From Bryobacterales bacterium (GTDB lineage Bacteria > Acidobacteriota > Terriglobia > Bryobacterales > Bryobacteraceae): 9,164 nucleotides of DNA. The notes below the pieces were generated by a model, which searched no databases, was not told the DNA's origin, and saw only the letters and a program-made list of their open reading frames with translations. The stretch spans positions 1-9,164 of the forward strand of contig JAEUQE010000293.1 of NCBI GenBank assembly GCA_016789785.1, read 5' to 3'. Each line of letters opens with the position of its first letter. The first letter of the stretch is position 1. Of the stretch, positions 1 to 6,607 are shown piece after piece. The translations under genes were made by a program, and so were the position numbers.

Positions 1-316
1 TCGAACGGTGCAGATGGATTTGCGCCAGCCCTGAGGTCTGCGTTACGGTGTGGGCGCCGGGGGAGCCGGAAGAAACTCCAGACCCGGCCCGCCCGGACGC
101 TCGCCTCGATCGGAACCCGAGTGGCGTGGCGGCTCGCACGACGGTGCCTCGGGGGCTCGAAAAAAGTTGAAACTCCAAGCGTCCCGGCCGGCCCTGGGCC
201 TGCCTTACGTTGTAGGTGACGAGGGAGCCCGGGAAAAGGTCCCCAACCCTGTGGGCTTGATTTTGTGCGCCGCTCCATCGGCTTGCGGAGCTCCGAGCCA
301 GGCGGGAATACGGCGG
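1..316. other. Non-coding or decayed stretch downstream of serA, no recognisable gene
   Basis: I see no gene with a plausible start, family motif or ribosome-binding site here. The rightward open frame starting at 50 runs antisense through serA and is a shadow. On the minus strand, the frame after the serA stop stays open to the window edge, but it has no start codon and no recognisable domain. The stretch carries an imperfect direct repeat (listed separately) and short GC-rich palindromes such as 286-295. It has no clear stem followed by a T-run that would make a convincing serA terminator. Confidence 0.6.
28..249. repeat. Degenerate direct repeat, two units about 162 bases apart
   Basis: Unit A (about 28-85) and unit B (about 191-249) can be aligned at an offset of 162 bases with one small gap near the left end. 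Both contain GCCCTG, then TTACG (43-47 and 205-209), then GGGAGCC (61-67 and 223-229), then a purine-rich AA stretch and a CCC. By hand count about two thirds of the positions match across 38-79, in the same order. The offset is a multiple of three, so this could be a decayed coding repeat read on the minus strand, or an intergenic repeat family. GC-rich composition inflates chance similarity, so confidence is low. Confidence 0.35.
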
Positions 317-1561
317 TCAGTAGAGGATTCGCGTGCGAATCGTACCCGGCACCTCTTCCAACATCTTCTTCATCTGCAGTGTCTCCATGCCGTCACCCTC
401 TCCGGTCTCGACATCGATCACCACGTAGCCGACCGTTCCGTGCGTCTCGAGATATTGGCTCGAAATGTTCAGGCTCTGTTCGGAAAAGATGCGGTTGATG
501 CGCGAGAGCACGCCTGGCTGATTGCGGTGAATGTGCAGCAGACGATGCTTGCCCGGATGCTCGGGGAGCGAAACCTCGGGAAAATTCACGGCACTCAGCG
601 TCGACCCGTTGTTGCTGTATTTGATCAGCTTGCCCGCAACCTCCACGCCGATGCTTTGCTGTGCCTCCTCCGTCGACCCGCCGACATGCGGCGTGAGAAT
701 CACGTTGTCGAACCTGCGCAGCGGCGAGGTGAACTCTTCCTTGTTATTGCGAGGTTCTTCAGGGAACACATCGACAGCCGCGCCCGAGAGTTGGTTCGCA
801 TCCAGGGCCGCCACCAGCGCTTCGATATCCACCACCGTGCCACGAGCCGCGTTGATCAGCCTCGCTCCCGGCTTCATTCGAGCGAACTGCGCGGCGGCCA
901 TCATTCGGTGGGTCTGTGGCGTCTCCGGCACATGCAGAGTCACGACGTCGGCGGCTTCCAGCAGAGCTTCCAACGAATTCACCGGACGTGCGTTGCCGAG
1001 AGCCAGCTTGGTCTCGATGTCGTAGTAGATCACCTGCATGCCCACCGCTTCGGCCAGCAGGCCCACCTGGGTCCCGATATGCCCATAGCCTACGATTCCG
1101 AGGCACTTGCCTCGCACTTCATACGAGCCGCCCGCCGACTTCAGCCAGCCACCGCGATGGGCCAGGGCGTTGCGCTGCGGCACACCACGCATCAGGAAGA
1201 TGATCTCGGCCAGCACCAGTTCCGCCACACTCCTCGTATTGGAAAACGGAGCGTTGAATACGGGGATACCGCGTACTTCCGCCGCGGCGAGGTCCACCTG
1301 ATTAGTCCCGATACAGAAGCAGCCCACCGCGATCAGCCGGGACGCATTCTCGAAGAAACGCTCCGTCAACTGCGTCGTGGAACGGATACCGAGAATGTAG
1401 GCCTCGCCCGCTGCCTCAATCAACTGGTCCTCAGGCAAAGCCTTCTGATATTGACGAACATCCAGGTAACCGTCGGCTTCAAACTGTTGGCCGGCGCTGG
1501 GATGAATCCCTTCGAGCAGAACGATCTTGATTTTGCTCTTGTCGAGCGAGGTCTTGGACAT
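317..1561 (-). CDS. serA: D-3-phosphoglycerate dehydrogenase, E. coli-type with C-terminal ACT domain
   Basis: Cytosolic NAD-dependent oxidation of 3-phosphoglycerate to 3-phosphohydroxypyruvate, the first committed step of serine synthesis. At 414 aa it is close to the E. coli enzyme (410 aa) and appears collinear with it from the first residues. The substrate/regulatory loop has R60 and S61, followed by the conserved block GCFCIGTNQVD (80-90) and NAPFSNTRSVAEL (103-115). The Rossmann motif is G158-Y-G160-H-I-G163, with D181 at the end of the second strand indicating NAD preference. Catalytic residues are R240, D264, E269 and H292 (TPHVGGS). The ACT domain spans about 340-414; H345, N347 and N365 match the E. 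coli serine-binding residues, so feedback inhibition by L-serine is expected. The start is chosen by N-terminal collinearity; the nearest AAGGA (minus strand, 1579-1583) is too far upstream to be a good ribosome-binding site. It lies 49 bases behind the dehydrogenase gene upstream, probably in the same transcript. Confidence 0.96.
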   Translation of the reverse strand: MSKTSLDKSKIKIVLLEGIHPSAGQQFEADGYLDVRQYQKALPEDQLIEAAGEAYILGIRSTTQLTERFFENASRLIAVGCFCIGTNQVDLAAAEVRGIPVFNAPFSNTRSVAELVLAEIIFLMRGVPQRNALAHRGGWLKSAGGSYEVRGKCLGIVGYGHIGTQVGLLAEAVGMQVIYYDIETKLALGNARPVNSLEALLEAADVVTLHVPETPQTHRMMAAAQFARMKPGARLINAARGTVVDIEALVAALDANQLSGAAVDVFPEEPRNNKEEFTSPLRRFDNVILTPHVGGSTEEAQQSIGVEVAGKLIKYSNNGSTLSAVNFPEVSLPEHPGKHRLLHIHRNQPGVLSRINRIFSEQSLNISSQYLETHGTVGYVVIDVETGEGDGMETLQMKKMLEEVPGTIRTRILY

Positions 1562-1610
1562 AGGTACTGCGGAGTCAATCCTTGTGTAAGCGTGTAAAAT
1601 GGGCCCGACG

Positions 1611-2621
1611 CTACGCCATTGCGGCGATCACGGCATCGGTGAATTGCTCGGTGGTCGCCTTGCCGCCGATGTCGCCCGTAACGGTGACCCCTTCGGCGTA
1701 GACCTTCTCGATCGCGGATTCGAGCTTCTCGGCAGCAGCGGCTTCCCCGAGATAGCGCAGCATCATCACCGACGATTGCATCAGCGCGGTCGGATTCGCG
1801 ATTCCCTTCCCCGCGATGTCGGGGGCGCTGCCATGCACCGCTTCGAACACTGCGTACTTCTCGCCCATATTCGCACCGGGCACCAGTCCGAGACCGCCCA
1901 CCAGACCCGCGGCAAGATCCGAAACGATATCGCCGTAGAGGTTTGGCAGCAGCAGCACGTCGAAGGTCTCGGGCCGCATCACCAACTGCATCGACGCGTT
2001 ATCGACGATCAGTTCCTTATAGGTGATCTCCGGAAACTCGCGCGACATCTCCCGGCAACATCGCAGGAATAAACCGTCGCTGAGCTTCATGATGTTCGCC
2101 TTGTGGACGGCGGTCACCTTCTTGCGTCCTTGCCGCCGCGCGTACTCAAAGGCGTAGCGGGCAATGCGGGTGGAAGCGGTGCGCGTGATCACCTTCAAGC
2201 TCGTTACCACGTCGGTGACCACTTCGTGCTCCAGCCCCGAGTAGAGATCCTCGGTGTTCTCGCGGAAGATCACCATATCGATATGCACGTCTTGAAAGCG
2301 TGTCTTCACACCTGGCAGCGAACGCACGGGCCGTACGTTGGCGAACAAATCCAGCCGCTTGCGCAGCGCGACGTTCACGCTTTGAAAGCCTCCGGCGATC
2401 GGCGTGGTCACGGGTCCTTTCAATCCCACGCGGTGCAGGTGCAGGGATTCGAGCACCGAATCGGGCACGGACTGCCCGGTCCTTTCGATCACATCGCCGG
2501 AGAGCTCGACGCGATGCCAGTCGATTTCCGCGCCGGTCGCATTCACTGCGCGCACGGTCGCATCCGTCACCTCGGGACCAATGCCGTCCCCAGGCAAGAG
2601 TGTTACTGAATGAGCCACCAT
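1611..2621 (-). CDS. icd: NAD-dependent isocitrate dehydrogenase (IDH3-like, isocitrate/isopropylmalate dehydrogenase family)
   Basis: Oxidative decarboxylation of isocitrate to 2-oxoglutarate in the TCA cycle. The 336 aa length fits the short family form rather than the ~416 aa E. coli NADP enzyme. The N-terminus LLPGDGIGPEV is diagnostic of the family. The substrate loop GGFQSVNVALRK (78-88) carries S81, N83 and R87, with R97 (NVRP) and R120 (FRENTE); the Ser/Asn pair favours isocitrate over isopropylmalate. Y127, K174 (AVHKANIM) and metal ligands D208, D231 and D235 are present. The cofactor loop is H263-G-S-A-P-D268-I269; Asp-Ile stands where NADP enzymes have Lys-Tyr, so NAD is the expected cofactor. 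The overall pattern resembles eukaryotic IDH3 alpha. The frame is open upstream to 2954, but that part overlaps purH antisense and adds 111 residues before the conserved N-terminus, so ATG 2621 is chosen. No good Shine-Dalgarno is visible. Homoisocitrate dehydrogenase is the main alternative. Confidence 0.85.
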   Translation of the reverse strand: MVAHSVTLLPGDGIGPEVTDATVRAVNATGAEIDWHRVELSGDVIERTGQSVPDSVLESLHLHRVGLKGPVTTPIAGGFQSVNVALRKRLDLFANVRPVRSLPGVKTRFQDVHIDMVIFRENTEDLYSGLEHEVVTDVVTSLKVITRTASTRIARYAFEYARRQGRKKVTAVHKANIMKLSDGLFLRCCREMSREFPEITYKELIVDNASMQLVMRPETFDVLLLPNLYGDIVSDLAAGLVGGLGLVPGANMGEKYAVFEAVHGSAPDIAGKGIANPTALMQSSVMMLRYLGEAAAAEKLESAIEKVYAEGVTVTGDIGGKATTEQFTDAVIAAMA

Positions 2622-2678
2622 TTCATTGTACCGACCAGCCTTCCCCGCCGACGGCCTATGGGAAAATGAAGGTTCCCC
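2622..2678. promoter_or_regulatory. Short divergent intergenic between icd and purH
   Basis: Only 57 bases separate the two divergent starts, so promoters for both directions must lie here or extend into the flanking coding sequence. On the minus strand TACAAT (2625-2630) resembles a -10 box but sits only three bases before the icd ATG, with no matching -35. On the plus strand an in-frame ATG at 2658 ends at a TGA after three codons (Met-Gly-Lys) and cannot start purH. I cannot assign a confident sigma-70 promoter. Confidence 0.35.
2668..2672 (+). promoter_or_regulatory. purH ribosome-binding site
   Basis: GAAGG ends six bases before ATG 2679, good Shine-Dalgarno spacing. This supports 2679 as the purH start, in agreement with the family N-terminus. 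Confidence 0.6.
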
Positions 2679-4214
2679 ATGGCAAAAATTCAACGTGCTC
2701 TTCTGAGCCTGACTGACAAGACGGGTGTGGCCGAATTCGCGCGCGGCCTCGCAAGTCTCGGCATTGAGCTGATCTCCACCGGCGGCACAGCGAAGCTGCT
2801 TCGCGACAATGGATTGGCGGTGCGGGATGTCGCCGAAGTGACCGGCTTTCCCGAGATGATGGATGGCCGCGTAAAGACCATTCATCCGCGGATCGCCGGA
2901 GGAATGCTCGCTGTACGCAGTAAGCCTGATCATATGGCCTCGCTCGCCGAGCACGGTATCCCCGCCATCGATATGGTGGTGGTGAATCTCTACGCCTTTG
3001 AGAAGGTCGCCGCGGAGGCGGGAGTCAAGCTGGAGCGCTTGATCGAGAACATTGATATTGGCGGCCCCACCATGATCCGCGCCGCGGCGAAGAACTATCA
3101 GGATGTCGCCGTGGTGGTCTCGCCCGAGGACTACCCCGCTCTGCTCGAAGAGCTGCGTGCGAACGATGCCGCGCTTTCACCAGCCACGCACTGGACACTG
3201 GCGCGGAAGGCATTCGCTCTCACGGCGGCGTATGATTCCGCAATCACGGAGAGATTGGCTAAGGTAGATGCGCCCAGCGAAGCGCTGCCGGAGGCGCTGA
3301 ATCTACGGCTGCCCCGCAAAATGCCGCTGCGCTATGGCGAGAATCCGCATCAATCGGCGTCGCTCTACGCAGCGGGTGGGCAGGGAATCGCCGGCGCCAG
3401 GCAGCTTCAAGGCAAGGAGCTTTCCTACAATAACCTCGTCGATCTCGATGCGGCCTGGCAGTTGATCCAGGAGTTCGACGCCCCGGCCTCGGCGATCATC
3501 AAGCATACGAATCCCTGCGGTTGCGCTGAACAGTCCACTCTCGCCGGGAGCTATCGCAAGGCCTTCGAGGCCGATCCGGTGTCGGCGTTCGGAGGCGTGC
3601 TCGCGTTCAATCGAATGCTGGATGGGGAGACTGCGCAGGAAGTGGCGAAGACGTTCATTGAGGCGATCGCCGCGCCAGGTTACTCCGTTGAAGCGCTCGC
3701 CGTTCTCGCATCGAAGAAGAATCTGCGTCTGCTCGAAGTGACTCCGGTCGCGGAAAACGGCCACGCGATTCGCTCGATCAGCGGAGGGATTCTCGTGCAG
3801 ACCGCGGATGCCGCGCGGCTCGACCGGAGCGCTTGCCGCGTAGTGACTGATCGGCAGCCGACGGAGGAGGAGTGGATTGCGCTTGCTTTCGGATGGAAGG
3901 TGGTGAAGCACGTGAAGTCGAACGCGATCGTGTATGCCCGGGCGGGCCAGTTGATCGCCGCGGGGGCGGGCCAGATGAGCCGCGTGGATTCCGTGCGGTT
4001 CGGTGCGGCAAAAGCTGTGCTGCCGCTCGAAGGATGTTCCCTGGCCTCCGATGCGTTCTTCCCATTTCCGGATGGTGTGGAGCAAGCCGCGGAGCATGGC
4101 ATCACGGCGGTGATTCAACCCGGCGGATCGGTGAAGGACTCCGAGGTGGTCGCCGCGGCGAACCGGCTCGGGTTGGCGATGGTGCTCACGGGCGTCCGTC
4201 ATTTCCGCCACTAG
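2679..4214 (+). CDS. purH: Bifunctional AICAR formyltransferase / IMP cyclohydrolase
   Basis: Cytosolic enzyme for the last two steps of de novo purine synthesis: it formylates AICAR with 10-formyl-THF, then closes the ring to IMP. The length of 511 aa is typical for bacterial PurH. The N-terminal IMP cyclohydrolase domain (MGS-like fold, about 1-150) shows LTDKTGV (11-17), STGGTAKLL (33-41), GRVKTIHPRI (63-72) and ENIDIGGPTMIRAAAKN (123-139). The formyltransferase domain follows with LRYGENPHQSA (217-227), KELSYNNLVDLDAAW (246-260), the catalytic K275-H276 in IIKHTNPCG, and DPVSAFGG (299-306). The C-terminus retains VKSNAIVYA (412-420), GQMSRVDSV (431-439), SDAFFPFPDG (457-466) and ends VRHFRH as expected. 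The gene appears complete with no frameshift. It stands alone on the plus strand, not in a visible pur cluster; its left neighbours are transcribed away from it and the next gene starts 200 bases later. Confidence 0.98.
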   Translation: MAKIQRALLSLTDKTGVAEFARGLASLGIELISTGGTAKLLRDNGLAVRDVAEVTGFPEMMDGRVKTIHPRIAGGMLAVRSKPDHMASLAEHGIPAIDMVVVNLYAFEKVAAEAGVKLERLIENIDIGGPTMIRAAAKNYQDVAVVVSPEDYPALLEELRANDAALSPATHWTLARKAFALTAAYDSAITERLAKVDAPSEALPEALNLRLPRKMPLRYGENPHQSASLYAAGGQGIAGARQLQGKELSYNNLVDLDAAWQLIQEFDAPASAIIKHTNPCGCAEQSTLAGSYRKAFEADPVSAFGGVLAFNRMLDGETAQEVAKTFIEAIAAPGYSVEALAVLASKKNLRLLEVTPVAENGHAIRSISGGILVQTADAARLDRSACRVVTDRQPTEEEWIALAFGWKVVKHVKSNAIVYARAGQLIAAGAGQMSRVDSVRFGAAKAVLPLEGCSLASDAFFPFPDGVEQAAEHGITAVIQPGGSVKDSEVVAAANRLGLAMVLTGVRHFRH

Positions 4215-4219
4215 ACTTT

Positions 4220-4258
4220 CGCAGGTTCTCACGCAACTCTGGTCGCAGCGGACCTGCG
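4220..4258 (+). terminator. Possible weak hairpin downstream of purH
   Basis: CGCAGGT (4220-4226) is exactly complementary to ACCTGCG (4252-4258), giving a seven-pair stem six bases after the purH stop. The 25-base loop is long and no T-run follows, so this is not a classical intrinsic terminator. It may be a 3' RNA structure or chance. Confidence 0.2.
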
Positions 4259-4306
4259 CGCTAGGCGCTGATACCTGAGTGCATCGCCTGGGTGATTTGC
4301 CCCAAA

Positions 4307-4320
4307 CCGATCGGCATCGG
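4307..4320. promoter_or_regulatory. Short inverted repeat upstream of the ETF operon, candidate operator
   Basis: CCGAT (4307-4311), a four-base spacer, then ATCGG (4316-4320) form a perfect 5+5 inverted repeat about 95 bases before the operon's first start codon and just upstream of an AT-rich patch (4336-4343). Position and symmetry would suit a dimeric regulator, but such short repeats occur often by chance and no regulator gene is in the window. Confidence 0.2.
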
Positions 4321-4400
4321 AACTCCGCATCCCGCTTTAAAACCATGCGTTTGCCGCCCTCCCCGCTTTGGAAGAGCGATTGCACTCTCAGAGCCGCTCG

Positions 4401-4409
4401 AAGGGAGAG
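4401..4409 (+). promoter_or_regulatory. Strong ribosome-binding site setting the acyl-CoA dehydrogenase start
   Basis: AAGGGAGAG ends five bases before ATG 4415. It is the strongest Shine-Dalgarno in the window and decides between this start and the in-frame ATG at 4292, which would add 41 unconserved residues. Confidence 0.75.
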
Positions 4410-4414
4410 TCGAC

Positions 4415-6592
4415 ATGCCCACCACTGCGAGGCCAAAAACCGCAACGCTGAAGACGCTGCCGGGAGACGACGTGCGGCAGATCTTGTGGCGCTACAGCGA
4501 TCGCTACGATCTGCAGATGCTGGTCAGCTCTACCCGCGCCGTGGCTCGCGGCCCGGTCGCTCGCCTGGTTGCCGGCGGCGCGCGCCACACCCATGAGTGG
4601 ACCGCGGAAAAATCGTCCATGTTGAAGGAGTTCGATGCAGGTGGAATCACCGGTGCCTTCATGGACGCCGCGTATGGCGGCTACATTGAGGGCCCCAAGA
4701 ACCTCGCCCTGGCGCTGACCGCTTTTGAGCTGGCATGGGTGGACGGTGGCGCCGCGACGGCGAGCCTTGCGGGCTGTCTCGCGCTTGCTCCGATCCATGA
4801 GCGCGGTACGGAGGAACAGCGTGCCACCTACATGCAGCGCTGCTCTCCGGCCCTGAATCCCGAGCCCGCACGTGGCGCTTTCTGCCTCACCGAACCGCTG
4901 CCCTACGTCGGCGTGGAGACCGGTCTGCTTTCTGGCAAGGTTCGCATCGCGGAATGGAACGAAGGACAGGAACCACTGCTGGAAGTCGCCAAGCGGGGCC
5001 GGTTCATCACGAACATGGGTTTTGCCAACTTCGTCACTGCCGCGGTGGATTCCGGGGACGAGCGGATCAAGGGCAGTTGCATGGTGATCCTGGAGGAGAC
5101 CGACCCCGGCACCTATGATCGCGGGGCCCCCACCAAGAAAATGGTGCACCAGCTTTCCTCCACCACGGATCCGGTGTTCCATTTGAAAGTGCCAGCCAGC
5201 CGGATTATCGGCGGCTATCAGATCAAGGACGGCGTGATTGTCCCGAATTACGACCATTCGGAGATCATCGAAGCCGTATTCCGGCGTACGCGAGTCACTG
5301 TCGGCCTGATGACCGCGGCGAAGTTACTCTCGGCCATCGAACCGCTGCTGCGTTATCACCGCGACCGGTTCCGCGGCGGTGAGACCACGGCGCCGGGGAC
5401 TCCGCGCTACGAACTCGGCCTGCAGCAGAAGGAAGACGTGCTGCACCGGCTGCTGGAAGTGTGGGCGAACGGCGAAGCCGCGGCCTCGCTGGGATTCGCC
5501 GCCGCGCGACTGTTCGACGACTTGGACCCCATCGAACGGGAAAAGCACCGCATCCTCACCGAGCAGGGAACCGCCAAGGGCATGTCCGCCTATCGCGCCA
5601 TGCGCAAACTGGAGCCCGACGCGGTGGCGGTGGTCAAGGCGCGCGGCACCAGCGACAATCCTCTCATCCAGTACTTACTGCTTGATTCAGTGGCGAACGT
5701 GGTCTGCCCCGCGACGAAACTGTGGAATACCGGCCACGGCGCGAATGAATTACGCGAGGCAGTAAGTCTGATGGGTGGCTATGGAATCACGGAGGACTGT
5801 CCCGGTTTCTTGGTCCATAAGTGGACGGACGCGCAACTCGAAGCCACCTACGAAGGGCCCGAAGCCGTGCAGCGCCGCCAGTTGTCGCTCACGATGACCA
5901 ACGACGTGTTTCTGGCGCAGTTCGAGAACTGGATTGGAGAGTTGCGCGAGATCGCATCCAAGCGGCCCTCCACCGGCGCCTGCGCGCTCGCCACTTCGAT
6001 GCAGATGTGGCTCTGGACGCTGCGCCATCTGCAGAACGCCAAGGATGCCGACGGCGCGAAGCTCTATCAAAGTGCGCGACAGGGCGTCACGTTCCCCATG
6101 GCCGACGCACTGTGCTGGATCCTCTCGGCACGCCAGTTGGTGCTCGACACCATGGAATTGGAGCAGAAGGGCCGCGCAAACGACGCTCTGGCGGAGGGCT
6201 TCGAAGGCCTGATGGAGTTCTACACCGACCTCTGCTCCATCCAGAGCGCCCGTACCGCGGGCGAGGTGGGACGCATCTGTGCCGAACTGGTCTTCGGCTA
6301 CAACCGGCACACGCGTTGGAGCGACAAGGACTCCTGTTTCCATCGCGACGAGCTGATCGCACTTGAGGGGGTGATGCCGGGGATCGAGGCGGTCGCCACG
6401 GACGTGTTGGAGGAGGATGGCTCGCATCCCTCCAAGGCTGGACCCTGTGTCAGCTTTGCCGGCTACGGGCAGTTTCAGGCGTTGCGCGCGAAGATGGACG
6501 GCTGCATCACCGGATCGCAACTTGCCAAGGATCGCGCCGCGGAATCACTGATCGCCGTGATGATCCCCGCCGCGCTCGACTACCCAATGTAG
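4415..6592 (+). CDS. Large acyl-CoA dehydrogenase-like flavoprotein with C-terminal extension
   Basis: Predicted FAD enzyme that forms an alpha,beta double bond in an acyl-CoA and passes electrons to ETF; the substrate is unknown. It has 725 aa, against about 380-420 for ordinary members. Family landmarks in order: the FAD-contact strand FCLTEP (156-161), FITN (197-200) equivalent to the WITN motif, R293 at the start of the third-domain helices, MGGYGITED (453-461), and YEG (479-481) with E480 as the predicted catalytic base. Deviations: the usual Thr after EG is P482; the conserved Gln before GGxG appears to be S451; the Arg of the RDA motif appears to be T471. The R293-E480 distance is about 187 residues, some 65 more than in medium-chain enzymes. 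Residues about 500-725 form an extension rich in predicted helix, analogous in position to, but not recognisably the same as, that of VLCAD/ACAD9. First gene of the operon with the ETF:quinone oxidoreductase and ETF beta genes. The flavoprotein family is confident; the reaction is inferred. Confidence 0.82.
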   Translation: MPTTARPKTATLKTLPGDDVRQILWRYSDRYDLQMLVSSTRAVARGPVARLVAGGARHTHEWTAEKSSMLKEFDAGGITGAFMDAAYGGYIEGPKNLALALTAFELAWVDGGAATASLAGCLALAPIHERGTEEQRATYMQRCSPALNPEPARGAFCLTEPLPYVGVETGLLSGKVRIAEWNEGQEPLLEVAKRGRFITNMGFANFVTAAVDSGDERIKGSCMVILEETDPGTYDRGAPTKKMVHQLSSTTDPVFHLKVPASRIIGGYQIKDGVIVPNYDHSEIIEAVFRRTRVTVGLMTAAKLLSAIEPLLRYHRDRFRGGETTAPGTPRYELGLQQKEDVLHRLLEVWANGEAAASLGFAAARLFDDLDPIEREKHRILTEQGTAKGMSAYRAMRKLEPDAVAVVKARGTSDNPLIQYLLLDSVANVVCPATKLWNTGHGANELREAVSLMGGYGITEDCPGFLVHKWTDAQLEATYEGPEAVQRRQLSLTMTNDVFLAQFENWIGELREIASKRPSTGACALATSMQMWLWTLRHLQNAKDADGAKLYQSARQGVTFPMADALCWILSARQLVLDTMELEQKGRANDALAEGFEGLMEFYTDLCSIQSARTAGEVGRICAELVFGYNRHTRWSDKDSCFHRDELIALEGVMPGIEAVATDVLEEDGSHPSKAGPCVSFAGYGQFQALRAKMDGCITGSQLAKDRAAESLIAVMIPAALDYPM

Positions 6593-6595
6593 GCC

Positions 6596-6600
6596 AAGGA
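6596..6600 (+). promoter_or_regulatory. Ribosome-binding site of the ETF:quinone oxidoreductase gene
   Basis: AAGGA ends seven bases before ATG 6608 and four bases after the previous stop codon. It supports 6608 over the in-frame ATG at 6623. Confidence 0.65.
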
Positions 6601-6607
6601 ACACCTC

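Larger units (their letters stand above)
4215..4414. other. Intergenic between purH and the ETF operon
   Basis: This 200-base stretch must hold the purH 3' end and the promoter of the acyl-CoA dehydrogenase operon. It contains a possible weak hairpin (4220-4258) and an inverted repeat (4307-4320), both listed separately. An AT-rich patch TTTAAAAC at 4336-4343 could belong to a -10 region, but I see no well-spaced -35. The frame of the downstream gene is open back to an ATG at 4292, but that segment has no family match and no good ribosome-binding site, so it is treated as untranslated. Confidence 0.5.

Noticed and set aside
1..316. tRNA, CRISPR or insertion-sequence remnants in the left end
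   Set aside because: No cloverleaf-like arms with a T-loop motif, no short regularly spaced identical repeats, and no transposase-like frame or terminal inverted repeats were found by eye.
50..1597. A 515-codon rightward open frame antisense to serA
   Set aside because: The minus strand encodes a complete SerA with all catalytic and ACT residues. The antisense product has no family motif, is rich in Arg, His and Leu, and arises from the GC-rich codon bias of serA.
2622..2954. N-terminal extension of the isocitrate dehydrogenase frame back to 2954
   Set aside because: It overlaps purH antisense, crosses the divergent intergenic, and lies before the conserved family N-terminus LLPGDGIGPEV. 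The added residues have no recognisable sequence.
4292..4414. Upstream in-frame start for the acyl-CoA dehydrogenase
   Set aside because: The ATG at 4292 lacks a clear Shine-Dalgarno and the added 41 residues match nothing, while ATG 4415 has AAGGGAGAG at ideal spacing.
3303..4445. A 380-codon leftward open frame antisense to purH
   Set aside because: Shadow of purH, whose product is full length with intact active-site motifs. The frame has no recognisable domain and crosses the intergenic without signals.
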